Assembly: GCA_017407115.1 (NCBI GenBank)
Contig: JAFQXD010000060.1
Coordinates: 1 to 64,000 of the forward strand
Source: Methanobrevibacter sp.
Lineage (GTDB): Archaea > Methanobacteriota > Methanobacteria > Methanobacteriales > Methanobacteriaceae
Direction: 5' to 3'
DNA: 64,000 bases
A program made the translations under genes and the position numbers. The notes beneath the pieces are model-generated. The model was not told the origin of the DNA. It saw only the letters and a list, made by a program, of their open reading frames with translations, and ran no database searches. This document shows positions 1 through 10,400 of the stretch, one piece after another; positions within the stretch are counted from its first letter, which is position 1; the number at the start of each line of letters is the position of its first letter.

Positions 1-3000
1 CAGTTATGATAAGGTTGTTACTATTGATTTGAAGGACTTTGATGATGATTTATCTGTTGGTACTCATACTGTTGTTGTTCGCCACACTAATGATATGTAT
101 GATAGTAATTGGGATGAATTAGGTGTTAGTGACTGTCAATTCAACGCATTAACTGTAAACGTTACCGAAGCTGCTGAACCTGTTGTTAAATACACATCTT
201 ATCCTGATCCTAGCGTTGTTGATGCTTATATTAATGGTTCTAGTTATGTTATTCATATGAATGCTTCATATGATGGCAGCGTTGATATTAATGATATTGA
301 CTACTGGTGTTCAATGGTTGTTTATATTGATGGTGTAGAATTTGAGGATTGGTATATTGACGCAGAAACTGGTAGTTATGATGTTGATTTAAAAGATATA
401 GGCTTTAATTTTGTCGCTGGAAATACTTATAAGTTGGTTTTCCGTCCTGATGTCTATACATTAAATCTATTAGGCATTAAAGAAGCTGACTGCGAATTCG
501 GTGAACTCAATGTAACTGTTGTTGAGCCTCAACCTATATTTGTAGACAATTACACAACAATTCCTAGTGTAAATTCAATTGACTACACCATAGATGAAAG
601 TTCAATCATTACAGTAACTTTAGACTATAATGAAACCTATGCTGCTGTATTAGGTGAATTGCCTATATTTGTTTATGTTGGAAGCCAAGCAATTGAAATT
701 AATTCATTGAAAGCAAATGTTACTAGTTTCGAATTTGACTTAAAAGCAATTAAAGAATTCTTAACTGCTGGTAAGAATGCTGTAAGCTTTGGACCTAATA
801 AAGATGATTTAACAGCTTTAATTTCAAATGTTAATGCTACATTTAATGTATTGACTGTAAATACTGTTAATGCACCTACAGATCCGAATTCCACTTATGT
901 GTCTACTCCAACTCCAAGTACTGTGTACTACACCTTAAATGAATCTTCTATTGTCACTGTTAGTGTAACTTACGATCCGTTCTTCAACAATCGTTTATCA
1001 GATATTAACGTCTTTGTATACATTAATGGTGAAGATGTGGATAATCGTGTTAAAATTGATGGTGTAAAAGCGAACTACACAACTTTCACATTTGACTTAA
1101 AGGCAATTAGCGACAAGTTAGTTGAAGGTCAAAACAATTTAACCTTCCATCCTCATATTGGAGCTTTAGAAGGTACATTTGTTGGCCCATACGTATTCAA
1201 CAACTTAACAGTAATCGTTGGTGCAAGTCCGCAACCTGTTGAACCTAAAGTTGATTACACTGGTATCATCTATGTTGATGTGACTGGTAGTGATGATAAC
1301 ACTGGTAGTTCAGACAGTCCTGTTGCTACAATAGCTAAGGCAATCGAACTCGCATCAAGTGATAATAATACAGAACATAAAATTGTAATCCGTGAAGGAA
1401 CCTACAAAGAACATGATTTAAACATTACTTCCGCATTGGATATTTCCGGTGAAGGAAATGTCATAATTGATGCTCAACAATTAGGTAGAATCTTAGACAT
1501 TAACACTGCTGATGCCGTAAATGTTTCTGGAATCACTTTCACAAACGGTAATGCGGATAAAGGTGGAGCAATCAAAATAAAAGATGCTAAAGTAACTATC
1601 GACAATGATAACTTTGTAAACAATACTGCATCAAGTTGGGGTGCTGCAATTATGTGGGATGCTAACGACGGTAAATTGACCAATTCCGTCTTTGATGATA
1701 ACACTTGCCGTAATGCTGCAGTAGTGATTGGTGAATATTCATGGACTGCAAGAAAATACAGCGGTAACAATGCAGTAATTGAAAACTGTTTATTCAACAA
1801 TAACCACAATGTTGAAGTAGGTAACTGCATGGGATTGGACATATCCGGTTCAAATGTAGTTGTTAAAAATACTAACTTTACCAACAATAAAGGTGAAGCA
1901 TATTCCGAACATGGTGCCTTATACATTAAAGGTGACGATGTTACTGTAGATACTTGTTTATTTGAAAACAACTCTATGGGAATGGCAGCTGCTATTCAAA
2001 TAGATGGTGAAGATGCAGTAATTAAAAACTCTAAATTCATAAACAATACAGTAAACAAAGGACTTGTCACCAGATCAGGTGCTATTGAAGTCCAAAATGC
2101 TGCTGAAATCATCAACAACACCTTCATTGCTAACGGTGGAGACAATTGTCAACAAGGTGGAGCAATTGATATAGTATATGCAAATTATGGTGGAGACATT
2201 GTAATTTCAAACAACAAGTTCATCAACAACACAGCTTTAAAAGGTGCTGCAATCTATGTTGACGGAGGTAAAGAAGACGGTGCGGAATTTGATTCATTAA
2301 CTATTGAAGAAAATGAATTTGATGGCAACGCTGCTCTAAATGGTGCAGGTATTTACACTGCAACAAGTACTACTCCAATTGATATTGAGAACAATAAATT
2401 TACTAATAATGATGCTATAAACGGCGCAGGTATCTTTGTAGATTTAACTACCGTAATCGTTATTGGAAACAATATGAGTGGTAATGAAGCAAACGGTGAC
2501 ATTTGCAGTTACTATGGTGAAATTGAATCTGATTTAACCTTAACTTTCACCGCACCTTCCCAAGCGAAAGTTGCTAAAGCCGTAAACCTCACAGCTACAT
2601 TAGTTGATGATATGGGCAACACTATTTCAGGCCCTGAAGTTAAATTCACTGTTAATGGACTATCTATTGGAGAAGTTGTTTTAGTGGATGGTGCTGCAAT
2701 CGTTGAGTTTACTCCTGAAGAAGCAATTGAATACATTATTAGTGGTTCCACTGATTACGACGCTACTGTTGTTCCTGCTACTATTAATGTTATTTTAGAT
2801 GCTACAATTGAAATTGCTGATGCATCAGGTGTTGCTGGAAATGAAATTGTTGTTCCTGTAATCGTTAAATTAAACGGTGAAAATGTTGATAATGAAACTA
2901 TTTCAGTAATATTTGACAATAAAACATCTACTTTGACTGTTGTTAATGGTACTGCTAATGTTACTATTACTTTACCTGAAAAATCTGGTAATTATGATTT

Positions 3001-3937
3001 AACCGTATCATATAGAGGAAAAGAACAATCAAAAGCAGTTACAGTTGATCCTAAAGCAATAGGCATAATTTCAATCACTGAAATTAATGGAAACAACGTT
3101 ACTGGTGTATTAAAAGATTCAAATGGTAATGCTATTGCTAACGCTACTATTAATTATATGATTAATGGTACTGCAGCATCTGTTCTCACCAAAGATGATG
3201 GTACATTCATTATTGAAGCAAAAGAAGGTGTAAAAACAGACATATCATTTGCTGGTGATAATGTTACTTCAGCATATGAAACTTCAATCACCATTAAGGG
3301 TGCTGAAGTTCCGGCTCCTGTTGAAGTGACCGCAACTAAGTTTGACTTTGAAAGTGTATTATTCATCAAAGGTTATGCTGTTGATACTAAAGCTGGTGAG
3401 CAAGGTATTGAGTTTATTACCTGTTTATTGGATGCAAACGGCAAACCGTTATCAAATAAGACTGTTCAATTAGCAGTTAACAGTAAGGTATATGACCAAA
3501 CCACCAATACCACCGGTGGCGTACACTACTTCTTGAACATGATGAAAGCCGGCAGATACACAATGACCTATGTATTCCTAGGCGATAGTGAATATGGAAG
3601 TTGCCTTGCAAGCGCTTGTGTAGATTTAGACAAAAAACCTATCACAATCAAAGCGAGTGCAAAATCATACAAATCAACCGCAAAAACCAAAAAATACACT
3701 GTAACACTCAGTACAATTGTAGGATCTTCTTCTGACGGTAAAGCACACCTCAGAACAGGCATGAAAGTTACTATGAAAATCAATGGTAAAACATACACTG
3801 CCAAAACTGATAGCAAAGGCAAAGCAACATTCAACCTTAAAATAACCAAAAAAGGTAAATTCTATGCTACTATCAGCACACCTGAGGACAGTACCTATAA
3901 AACAGCAAGTAAAAGAGTAGCTATAACAATTAATTAG
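1..3937 (+). CDS. Adhesin-like surface protein, 5' end cut by window edge
   Basis: The frame is open from base 2 and the TTG at 29 is an internal Leu codon, so the true start and signal peptide lie outside the window. At least three N-terminal Ig-like repeats (around 175-1230) each open with a Tyr-rich 'Y-x-S-P' segment. A right-handed beta-helix runs from about 1265 (IYVDVTGSDDNTG) to 2510, with repeated N-N-x-F and GGAI/GAAI turns. Ig-like domains follow, and then a C-terminal cassette from 3341 that is shared with three other proteins in this window. The tail is Lys-rich, while the rest is acidic and full of Asn-x-Ser/Thr sequons. By family it is a secreted cell-surface protein of the type proposed to mediate adhesion in Methanobrevibacter; the ligand is unknown. 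A hairpin terminator follows the stop immediately. Confidence 0.88.
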   Translation, partial: SYDKVVTIDLKDFDDDLSVGTHTVVVRHTNDMYDSNWDELGVSDCQFNALTVNVTEAAEPVVKYTSYPDPSVVDAYINGSSYVIHMNASYDGSVDINDIDYWCSMVVYIDGVEFEDWYIDAETGSYDVDLKDIGFNFVAGNTYKLVFRPDVYTLNLLGIKEADCEFGELNVTVVEPQPIFVDNYTTIPSVNSIDYTIDESSIITVTLDYNETYAAVLGELPIFVYVGSQAIEINSLKANVTSFEFDLKAIKEFLTAGKNAVSFGPNKDDLTALISNVNATFNVLTVNTVNAPTDPNSTYVSTPTPSTVYYTLNESSIVTVSVTYDPFFNNRLSDINVFVYINGEDVDNRVKIDGVKANYTTFTFDLKAISDKLVEGQNNLTFHPHIGALEGTFVGPYVFNNLTVIVGASPQPVEPKVDYTGIIYVDVTGSDDNTGSSDSPVATIAKAIELASSDNNTEHKIVIREGTYKEHDLNITSALDISGEGNVIIDAQQLGRILDINTADAVNVSGITFTNGNADKGGAIKIKDAKVTIDNDNFVNNTASSWGAAIMWDANDGKLTNSVFDDNTCRNAAVVIGEYSWTARKYSGNNAVIENCLFNNNHNVEVGNCMGLDISGSNVVVKNTNFTNNKGEAYSEHGALYIKGDDVTVDTCLFENNSMGMAAAIQIDGEDAVIKNSKFINNTVNKGLVTRSGAIEVQNAAEIINNTFIANGGDNCQQGGAIDIVYANYGGDIVISNNKFINNTALKGAAIYVDGGKEDGAEFDSLTIEENEFDGNAALNGAGIYTATSTTPIDIENNKFTNNDAINGAGIFVDLTTVIVIGNNMSGNEANGDICSYYGEIESDLTLTFTAPSQAKVAKAVNLTATLVDDMGNTISGPEVKFTVNGLSIGEVVLVDGAAIVEFTPEEAIEYIISGSTDYDATVVPATINVILDATIEIADASGVAGNEIVVPVIVKLNGENVDNETISVIFDNKTSTLTVVNGTANVTITLPEKSGNYDLTVSYRGKEQSKAVTVDPKAIGIISITEINGNNVTGVLKDSNGNAIANATINYMINGTAASVLTKDDGTFIIEAKEGVKTDISFAGDNVTSAYETSITIKGAEVPAPVEVTATKFDFESVLFIKGYAVDTKAGEQGIEFITCLLDANGKPLSNKTVQLAVNSKVYDQTTNTTGGVHYFLNMMKAGRYTMTYVFLGDSEYGSCLASACVDLDKKPITIKASAKSYKSTAKTKKYTVTLSTIVGSSSDGKAHLRTGMKVTMKINGKTYTAKTDSKGKATFNLKITKKGKFYATISTPEDSTYKTASKRVAITIN
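3341..3937 (+). repeat. Shared C-terminal cassette, copy 1
   Basis: Final 199 codons including stop. The cassette starts FDFESVLFIKGY and contains LLDANGKPL, GGVHYFLNMMKAGRYTMTY, a CX4C pair in GSCLASACVDL, and a Lys-rich Ig-like end. It matches the ends of the genes finishing at 11576, 26757 and 40704, with much of the DNA identical. Confidence 0.93.
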
Positions 3938-3969
3938 TGAGATTTATTCTCACTCTTTTTTTATTTTTT
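3936..3969 (+). terminator. Hairpin terminator overlapping stop codon
   Basis: AGTGAGA (3936-3942) pairs with TCTCACT (3948-3954) around a 5-nt loop, followed by a long T tract. The stem uses the last two bases of the TAG stop. A T-rich 3' end is the usual archaeal termination signal; the hairpin here recurs after other genes of the island. Confidence 0.7.
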
Positions 3970-4436
3970 TAAGAATTTTTCTGTCAATTTTTCAACGATT
4001 TTTTTTAGATTACTTATTTTTGTCTACTAAATTAATCTTATTCATTAAGTTATCCTTTAAAGAGATTCTATTTTTATTTATAATTACTAAATCTAATTTT
4101 TAAATACCATATGGGGGTCATGTTAAATTTATTGATTAAAATTCGAATAATTTATAAAATAAATCGATATAAATAGTTTTAATTATGGTCAATATATGAT
4201 TATTTTTTTTAATTAAATTATATATTTAATCATTAAAAGCAATAATAATTTTTAAATTTCATTTTTATCTATTGTAATCTATTATTTGTTATAATAAGTA
4301 ATTTATTTTTGATAAATTAATAAAATAATATTAAATTCTTTAGGAAAATATTATATATTTTAATCAATAAAATTATAAATGCATTAATTTATTTCGTATC
4401 GATAATTTTATAACTATTAATGTGAGGAAAAAATTT
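3970..4436. other. AT-rich intergenic region
   Basis: No ORF with a ribosome binding site and no RNA gene were seen. The right part carries the presumed promoter of the next adhesin gene: a TATA-like TTATATATTT at 4351-4360 and a TATCGATAATTTTATAACTA stretch at 4397-4416. A second TATA-like CGATATAAATAG lies near 4163-4174. Confidence 0.6.
4397..4420 (+). promoter_or_regulatory. Putative leader element upstream of the 2379-aa adhesin gene
   Basis: TATCGATAATTTTATAACTA (4397-4416) followed by TTAA loosely resembles the ATCGTTATAAATTATTAA element upstream of the sister genes. Its distance from the nearest TATA-like box (4351-4360) is longer than in the sisters, so this is the weakest member of the set. 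Confidence 0.35.
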
Positions 4437-7400
4437 ATGTCGTTAAAAATTACAAATCGTTTATTATTTATTTCAGCGGTTTTATTCATTTTTATTTTAA
4501 TTCCAAGCTCATTTGCAGGAGAATTAAATGAAAATCAGACTATCGATACATTAGGTTCTGATGATTCAACTCAGGATTCGATAGTAACTGCTGATAATGA
4601 CGTAATTTATGTTTCACCAACTGCAAGTGGCGGTGATGGATCTCAAAATAATCCATATAATTTAGCTACTGCAGTTTCTGTTTATGATTCAACTGTTAAT
4701 TCAAAGATAATCATGAAGAATGGTGAATATAATTTTACAGAACAATTAATTTTGAACAAGAATATTAATATAGAAGGTGAGTCTTACAATGGTGTAATTT
4801 TAAATGGTGTTGGTCAAACTTCCATTTTAAAGGCAACCAGCGGAAATATCGTGCTTTCTAATTTAAAATTTGTAAATGGGTATTCTGAATATGCACCTTA
4901 CTACGGTTATGATGGCGGTGCTTTACATATCGGTCGTGTAAATCATATTCTTATAGATAACTGTATTTTTGAAAACAATACTGCAAGTGCAATTACTGCT
5001 GGCAGCTCAAATGCTTTAATTGACATTCAGAATTGTGAATTTAATGATAATCATGTAGACGGTGATTGGTCTGCAAGAGGCGGAGCAATCAATGCCGGTG
5101 CTCAGGACATAGTAATGAATGTTATCAACACTACTTTTAAAAACAACTATGTCGTTGCTGAGAGAGGATCAGGTGGTGCAGTTTATGGAGCTTTAAACTT
5201 CAAGTCATTCGTATTTGATAACTGTATATTTATTAACAATACTGCTCCGGATGAAGGTAGTGCTATTGCAGCATACTGTGGTGGAAATATCAGTGTATTT
5301 AACTCCCAATTTATAAATCAGACTCCATCTGTTATTCACGATGATCAAGTTAATTCTAAATATTTAACATTATTTATTAAAAATTTAACTTTTGATAAAG
5401 TCTCTGATGAAAATGTTGTTATTGAAGGTAAGGTAAATCTAGTCGATTTGGATGTTAATACTAGGATGTCTGCAAACAACATTGAAATGAGAGTTGGGGA
5501 TGATGAAAACTATACTGTCACATTCACTGATGGTAATGGAAAACCAATAGACGGTAAACTAATCGTTGTTACTTTAACTAATTATTACAATCAGGTTACT
5601 ACATTAAATGCAACCACTAATACAACGGGGCACGCTGTTTTTTCAATGAAAAATCAAACTCCTGGTAGATATAAAGTTGTAGCCTCTTTTGCTGGTGATG
5701 CAGAATATGGTGCAGTTGAAACCAACAACCAAATAAATATTCAAGCAAAAGAAATGGTTAGTTTAATCATGGTTCCAGATTCAATTAAACTTAAAGAAGG
5801 TGACTCTTATGTTGTAACCGGTTATATTGTTGATATATACTATGAACCTGATGACTCTTTTTATGGTTCATCCGTTACTGTTGAGTGGAACAATCCTACA
5901 AAACGTTCTCTTTCAAATGCAGCTGTTGTTTATTGGGATTCATTCACTTTTGATATATCTGAATGCAGTCTAAAGACTAATAAAACTCCATATGTTGTAA
6001 CATTCATTGTTGATTCATATAATGAGGAAGTCATATCTGCACTCGAAGGATATTTAATCGTTGACATGTCAGTGGATGTGCCTGACGTTGGTGATATAGA
6101 TGTTATTCATGTTGCAGTTAACGGTAGTGATGAAAACGGAAATGGTAGTGAAGACAATCCATTAGCTACTGTTCAAATGGCTTTAAACTTGAATAAAGCG
6201 TTAGGCGGCGGCAAAACTATTGTTGTAGGTGAAGGAACCTATGATATTTCTAACTTTAACATCCAATCTGATGTAACCATTGTCGGTACTAAATCAAAAA
6301 CCATTTTCAGACAAACTTCCGGAAGAGACGGTATGTTTAAGGTGTTTGATCCTGTTACTGTTAATTTAGTTAATTTAACATTGATTGATGGTTATACTAC
6401 TCCTCAACCTTACTCATTAATTACCGCTTATGGTGAAGGTGTCTTAATAAATATTGATGGATGTGAATTTAGAAACAATACTTGTTTGGCTGGTGGTGTA
6501 ATTGCTATTTCCCATGGAGCATATGTTTATGTAAACAATTCAAAATTCATTGACAATAGAGGAATTTTAATTCAATCCGCTGGTGGTGCAATTTATGTTC
6601 TTGACGGTTATTTAAAAGCAACAGGCTGTGAATTTATCAACAACACTGCTTGTGATGGTGGTGCAATTTACATTGGCGGTTCTGGAACTGCAGACATTAT
6701 TGATTCAACATTCACCGACAATATAGAATATAACGGTACTGTTGTAATAGGTGGAGGAGGAGCAATCTATAATAAAGGTATAGCCAACATTAAAAACTCT
6801 TCTTTCATTAGAAACTTTGCAGATTTATATGGTGGTGCTATTTATATTGCTGGTGGGAAAACTACAATTTCTCAATCTTACTTTGAAAATAACACTGTTG
6901 GAATCGCTCAAACCACTGGTGTTAAAGGTAGTGCAATCCAATCAGAATCTTACAGGGCCATTGATTTAGATGTTGAATATTCAATATTCCTTACAAATAG
7001 CGGTTACCATTACCAGGTGTTATTGTCTGACGTTGAAGATTCTACAGTTAACTTAAATCATAACTATTGGGGATCTAACGAGTGGAGAGGAATGAATACA
7101 AATGTAGTGGTTACCGATTATGCGATTATTCAAGCCAGAAGTGAAACTTCTCCGGTTTACAAAAACCTGAATACTTCAATAGATGTTGAATTTAAAAACT
7201 ACCATAAGGAAACTAAAGCTATTACAAGTTTAAATGGTAATGTTCATGACTACACAATTGACATATCCTCTCAATTGAATGATATTAATTCAACTACTGT
7301 TACCATTGTAAATAACTTTGCTCAAGTGGCGTATTATCCTGAAAATGTAGGATTGGAGAATATCACTGTGAAAGATTCCAAATTCAGTTTTGAAGTCAAA

Positions 7401-10400
7401 GACACAACCAAAAAGGATGTAAATCCAAAAATTACAATCAAACCTGGAAACACTACAACAATCATTGTTGAGGTGCCTACTGATTTAGAAAATAATATAT
7501 CAATAAGTGTTAAAAACGATGAATTTTCAAGACCTGCTGGAAATGGAACCATTGCAATTACTTTAGATACAGTTCCTGGTGATTATAGGGTTGTTGTAAG
7601 CTATGAAGAAGATAGCGTTTATAAAGGATTTTCAAATACAACTTCATTTTCAATCCCTAAATATAAATCTGTATTAAATGTTTCAGCCGGCGATGTATAT
7701 GATGATCAGTCTGCAACTGTTGATGTGAATATTACTAAAGGCGCTACAGGTACTGTAACCATTATTATCAATGGCAAATCCAGATATCCGGCTGAAATTG
7801 CTAATGGAAAAGCATTTAAAGTATTTTATGATTTAACCGTCGGTAATTACACTGTCGATGTAATTTATGAAGGTGACGATTATTATGAGGGTTCTAATGC
7901 ATCTACAACATTCAATGTTTTCCAACGCCCTCCTGAACCTGTTGAACCGGTAGATGGTTATGCATATATTAGAGTTCAAACTGGTAGTGTAACAACAATT
8001 TCTGTTCGTGTTCCAGATGAACTGATGAATAATATAACTATAACTGTTAATAACACCGAATATTCAGTAAAATCTGTAGATGGAACCGTCGTTTTAAATG
8101 TAACTACTGAAACTCCTGGTGAATATCCTGTTGTCGTAAATTATGATGGAGATGAATACTATAAACCATTTTCGGCTGAAACTTCATTTAAAATATATGA
8201 CTATTGCTGGTTTATCAATGAAACCGGTTATAGAACTCTTCGCGAAGCTGTTGATGCTGCGGGCAATGGTGATGTTATTAAAGGAAACCTAAGCGTATAT
8301 GAAATAGATGAAACCATTGACATCGGTCACAGGTACATGCCTAGCGAACCATGGGAAATTGTTAAAAATGTCACAATTACTTCTATGACTGAAACACCAG
8401 TTACAATTAAAGGAGTTTCCAACAGATTGTTCTTCGTAGACAGCAATTCCACTTTAACCTTAAATAATTTAATCTTAACAGGTTCCAACATTGGTTATTT
8501 GGATGGTGGTGCTGTTGAAAATATGTATGATGCATATGTGAATATTTTAAACTGTACTTTTACCAATTTCACTGCTGATAGGGGTGGAGCTTTATTCCTT
8601 TGGGGTCAAGCACTAGTTAAAGATTCAATATTTATTGATAATTATGCAGAAATAGGAGGAGCAATATTCGTATTGTCTCCGGTAACCAACGACAATAATG
8701 TAATATTTGATAATATTACAGTAGTCAATAACTCTGCATTGTCATATGGTGCAGGATTGTACATCCAAGGTTCAGCATATAATACCACTATCATTAAGAA
8801 CTCCAATTTCACCAACAACATAGGTCACGGCCATGGTGGTGCATTGTTTGTTAGTTATGGTGAGGTAATTATCGATAACACAGTATTTGATTCAAATAGT
8901 ATTCTAGATTATGAATTTGACAGTGAAGTGGTTATTGCCGGTGGTGGTGTTTTCATCTCCAAAGATGTAAACGCTAACATTTCAAATAGTAAGTTTATCA
9001 ACAACTATGCGGAAGGATATGGCGGTGCATTAGTTTGTAATAACGCTAAATTTGTCATTCAAGATTTAATGACAGGTGAAGAAGAGTACTATTGCTTCTG
9101 TACCAATATAATGAACTGTTCATTTATTGAAAACACTGCGGGTGTTTCTGCAGGTGCAATTTTCGTAGGTCTTGACGATATAGCTACTGTAAACATTGAT
9201 GATTCAATATTCGATTCAAATAAAGCTTCTGAAGCTGCTGCAATATCAAGTAGCCTTAGTTATTTAACAATCAAAAACACTGAATTTACAAATAACATTG
9301 CTTCAAACGCATCATTAATTGCCACTTACGGTTATTATTATGAAGAAGCTTTCAATGCAGAAACAGAAATAATAGATTGTACATTTGAAAACAATGATGT
9401 CAGCTATGATATTTATCAAAAGAATTTCTATACTATTTTAACAGTTGAATATTCTAACTTCACAGATGACGCTGTTGTTTTAGCAAATTATGGTACAGCA
9501 ACATTAAATAATGTAGTTCAAAAGGTTAACAATTCAGATTATGCAATTGTAAACTATAACGGACTCTATTTATCCAAAAACAGTTTCATTAATCCAATCA
9601 ATAACTATGCAAAAATATTAACTCAAACTTACATTGTTGTATTGGACAATGAAACCAAATCTGGTGAAATCAATAAGCCATATACCTTAAAAGCTATTGT
9701 ATGCGATGATAATGGCAACATTATTGAAAAAGGAAACTTAACCTTTGTTGTTGAGGGCAATGAGATTGAAGCAATTTATAATAATGGAGAATTCAGTGCT
9801 GATTATATTTTAGCTAACGGTTCTCATATTGTTAGTGCGAAATACAGTGATGTAGGATTATCAGAACTTACAGTCAAAACTGCCGTATTAATAGCTAAAA
9901 ACCCAGTTGACATGTCAATCGAAATAAAAGACATTGAATTCGGCGAAAATGCAACTATAATTGCCAGAGTTAACTCAGATGCCAGCGGAAATGTCACCCT
10001 TAAAATTAACAATAAAACTTATGAAATGCCAATTAAAAAAGGCGAAGCTAAGTTCATTGTCAGTGATTTAGAAATTGGATCCTATCCGGTTGAAATCACT
10101 TACAGCGGTGACGATAAATATGCTGAAAAAACAGTTTCAGATATACAGAACGTAACAAAGATACACAGTTATCCATTCGAAGTTAAAGCTTTCAATATCA
10201 CTACCAACAGTGCTGTAATCAATATTACACTTCCTAGTGACTTCAATGGTAATGTAACTGTAATTGTTGATCGTATTTCTCAAGAGGTAGAAGTTAAAGA
10301 CGGCAATGCATTACTTCCACTCTCCCATTTGGCAACCGGTTCTCATGATGTTGAAGTTGTTTTCGATGGGACTGATAAATATGCCAAATCAACTGCAAAA

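Noticed and set aside
1474..1971. Minus-strand open frame inside the first adhesin gene
   Set aside because: It is antisense to the conserved beta-helix, has no ribosome binding site, and its composition is what reverse-reading Asn/Thr-rich repeats gives. The same holds for the many other short antisense frames in the adhesin genes.
4422..4436. GTG 4422 as start of the 2379-aa adhesin
   Set aside because: The GTG forms part of the GAGG ribosome binding site; the ATG at 4437 gives the MSLK start shared with sister genes.
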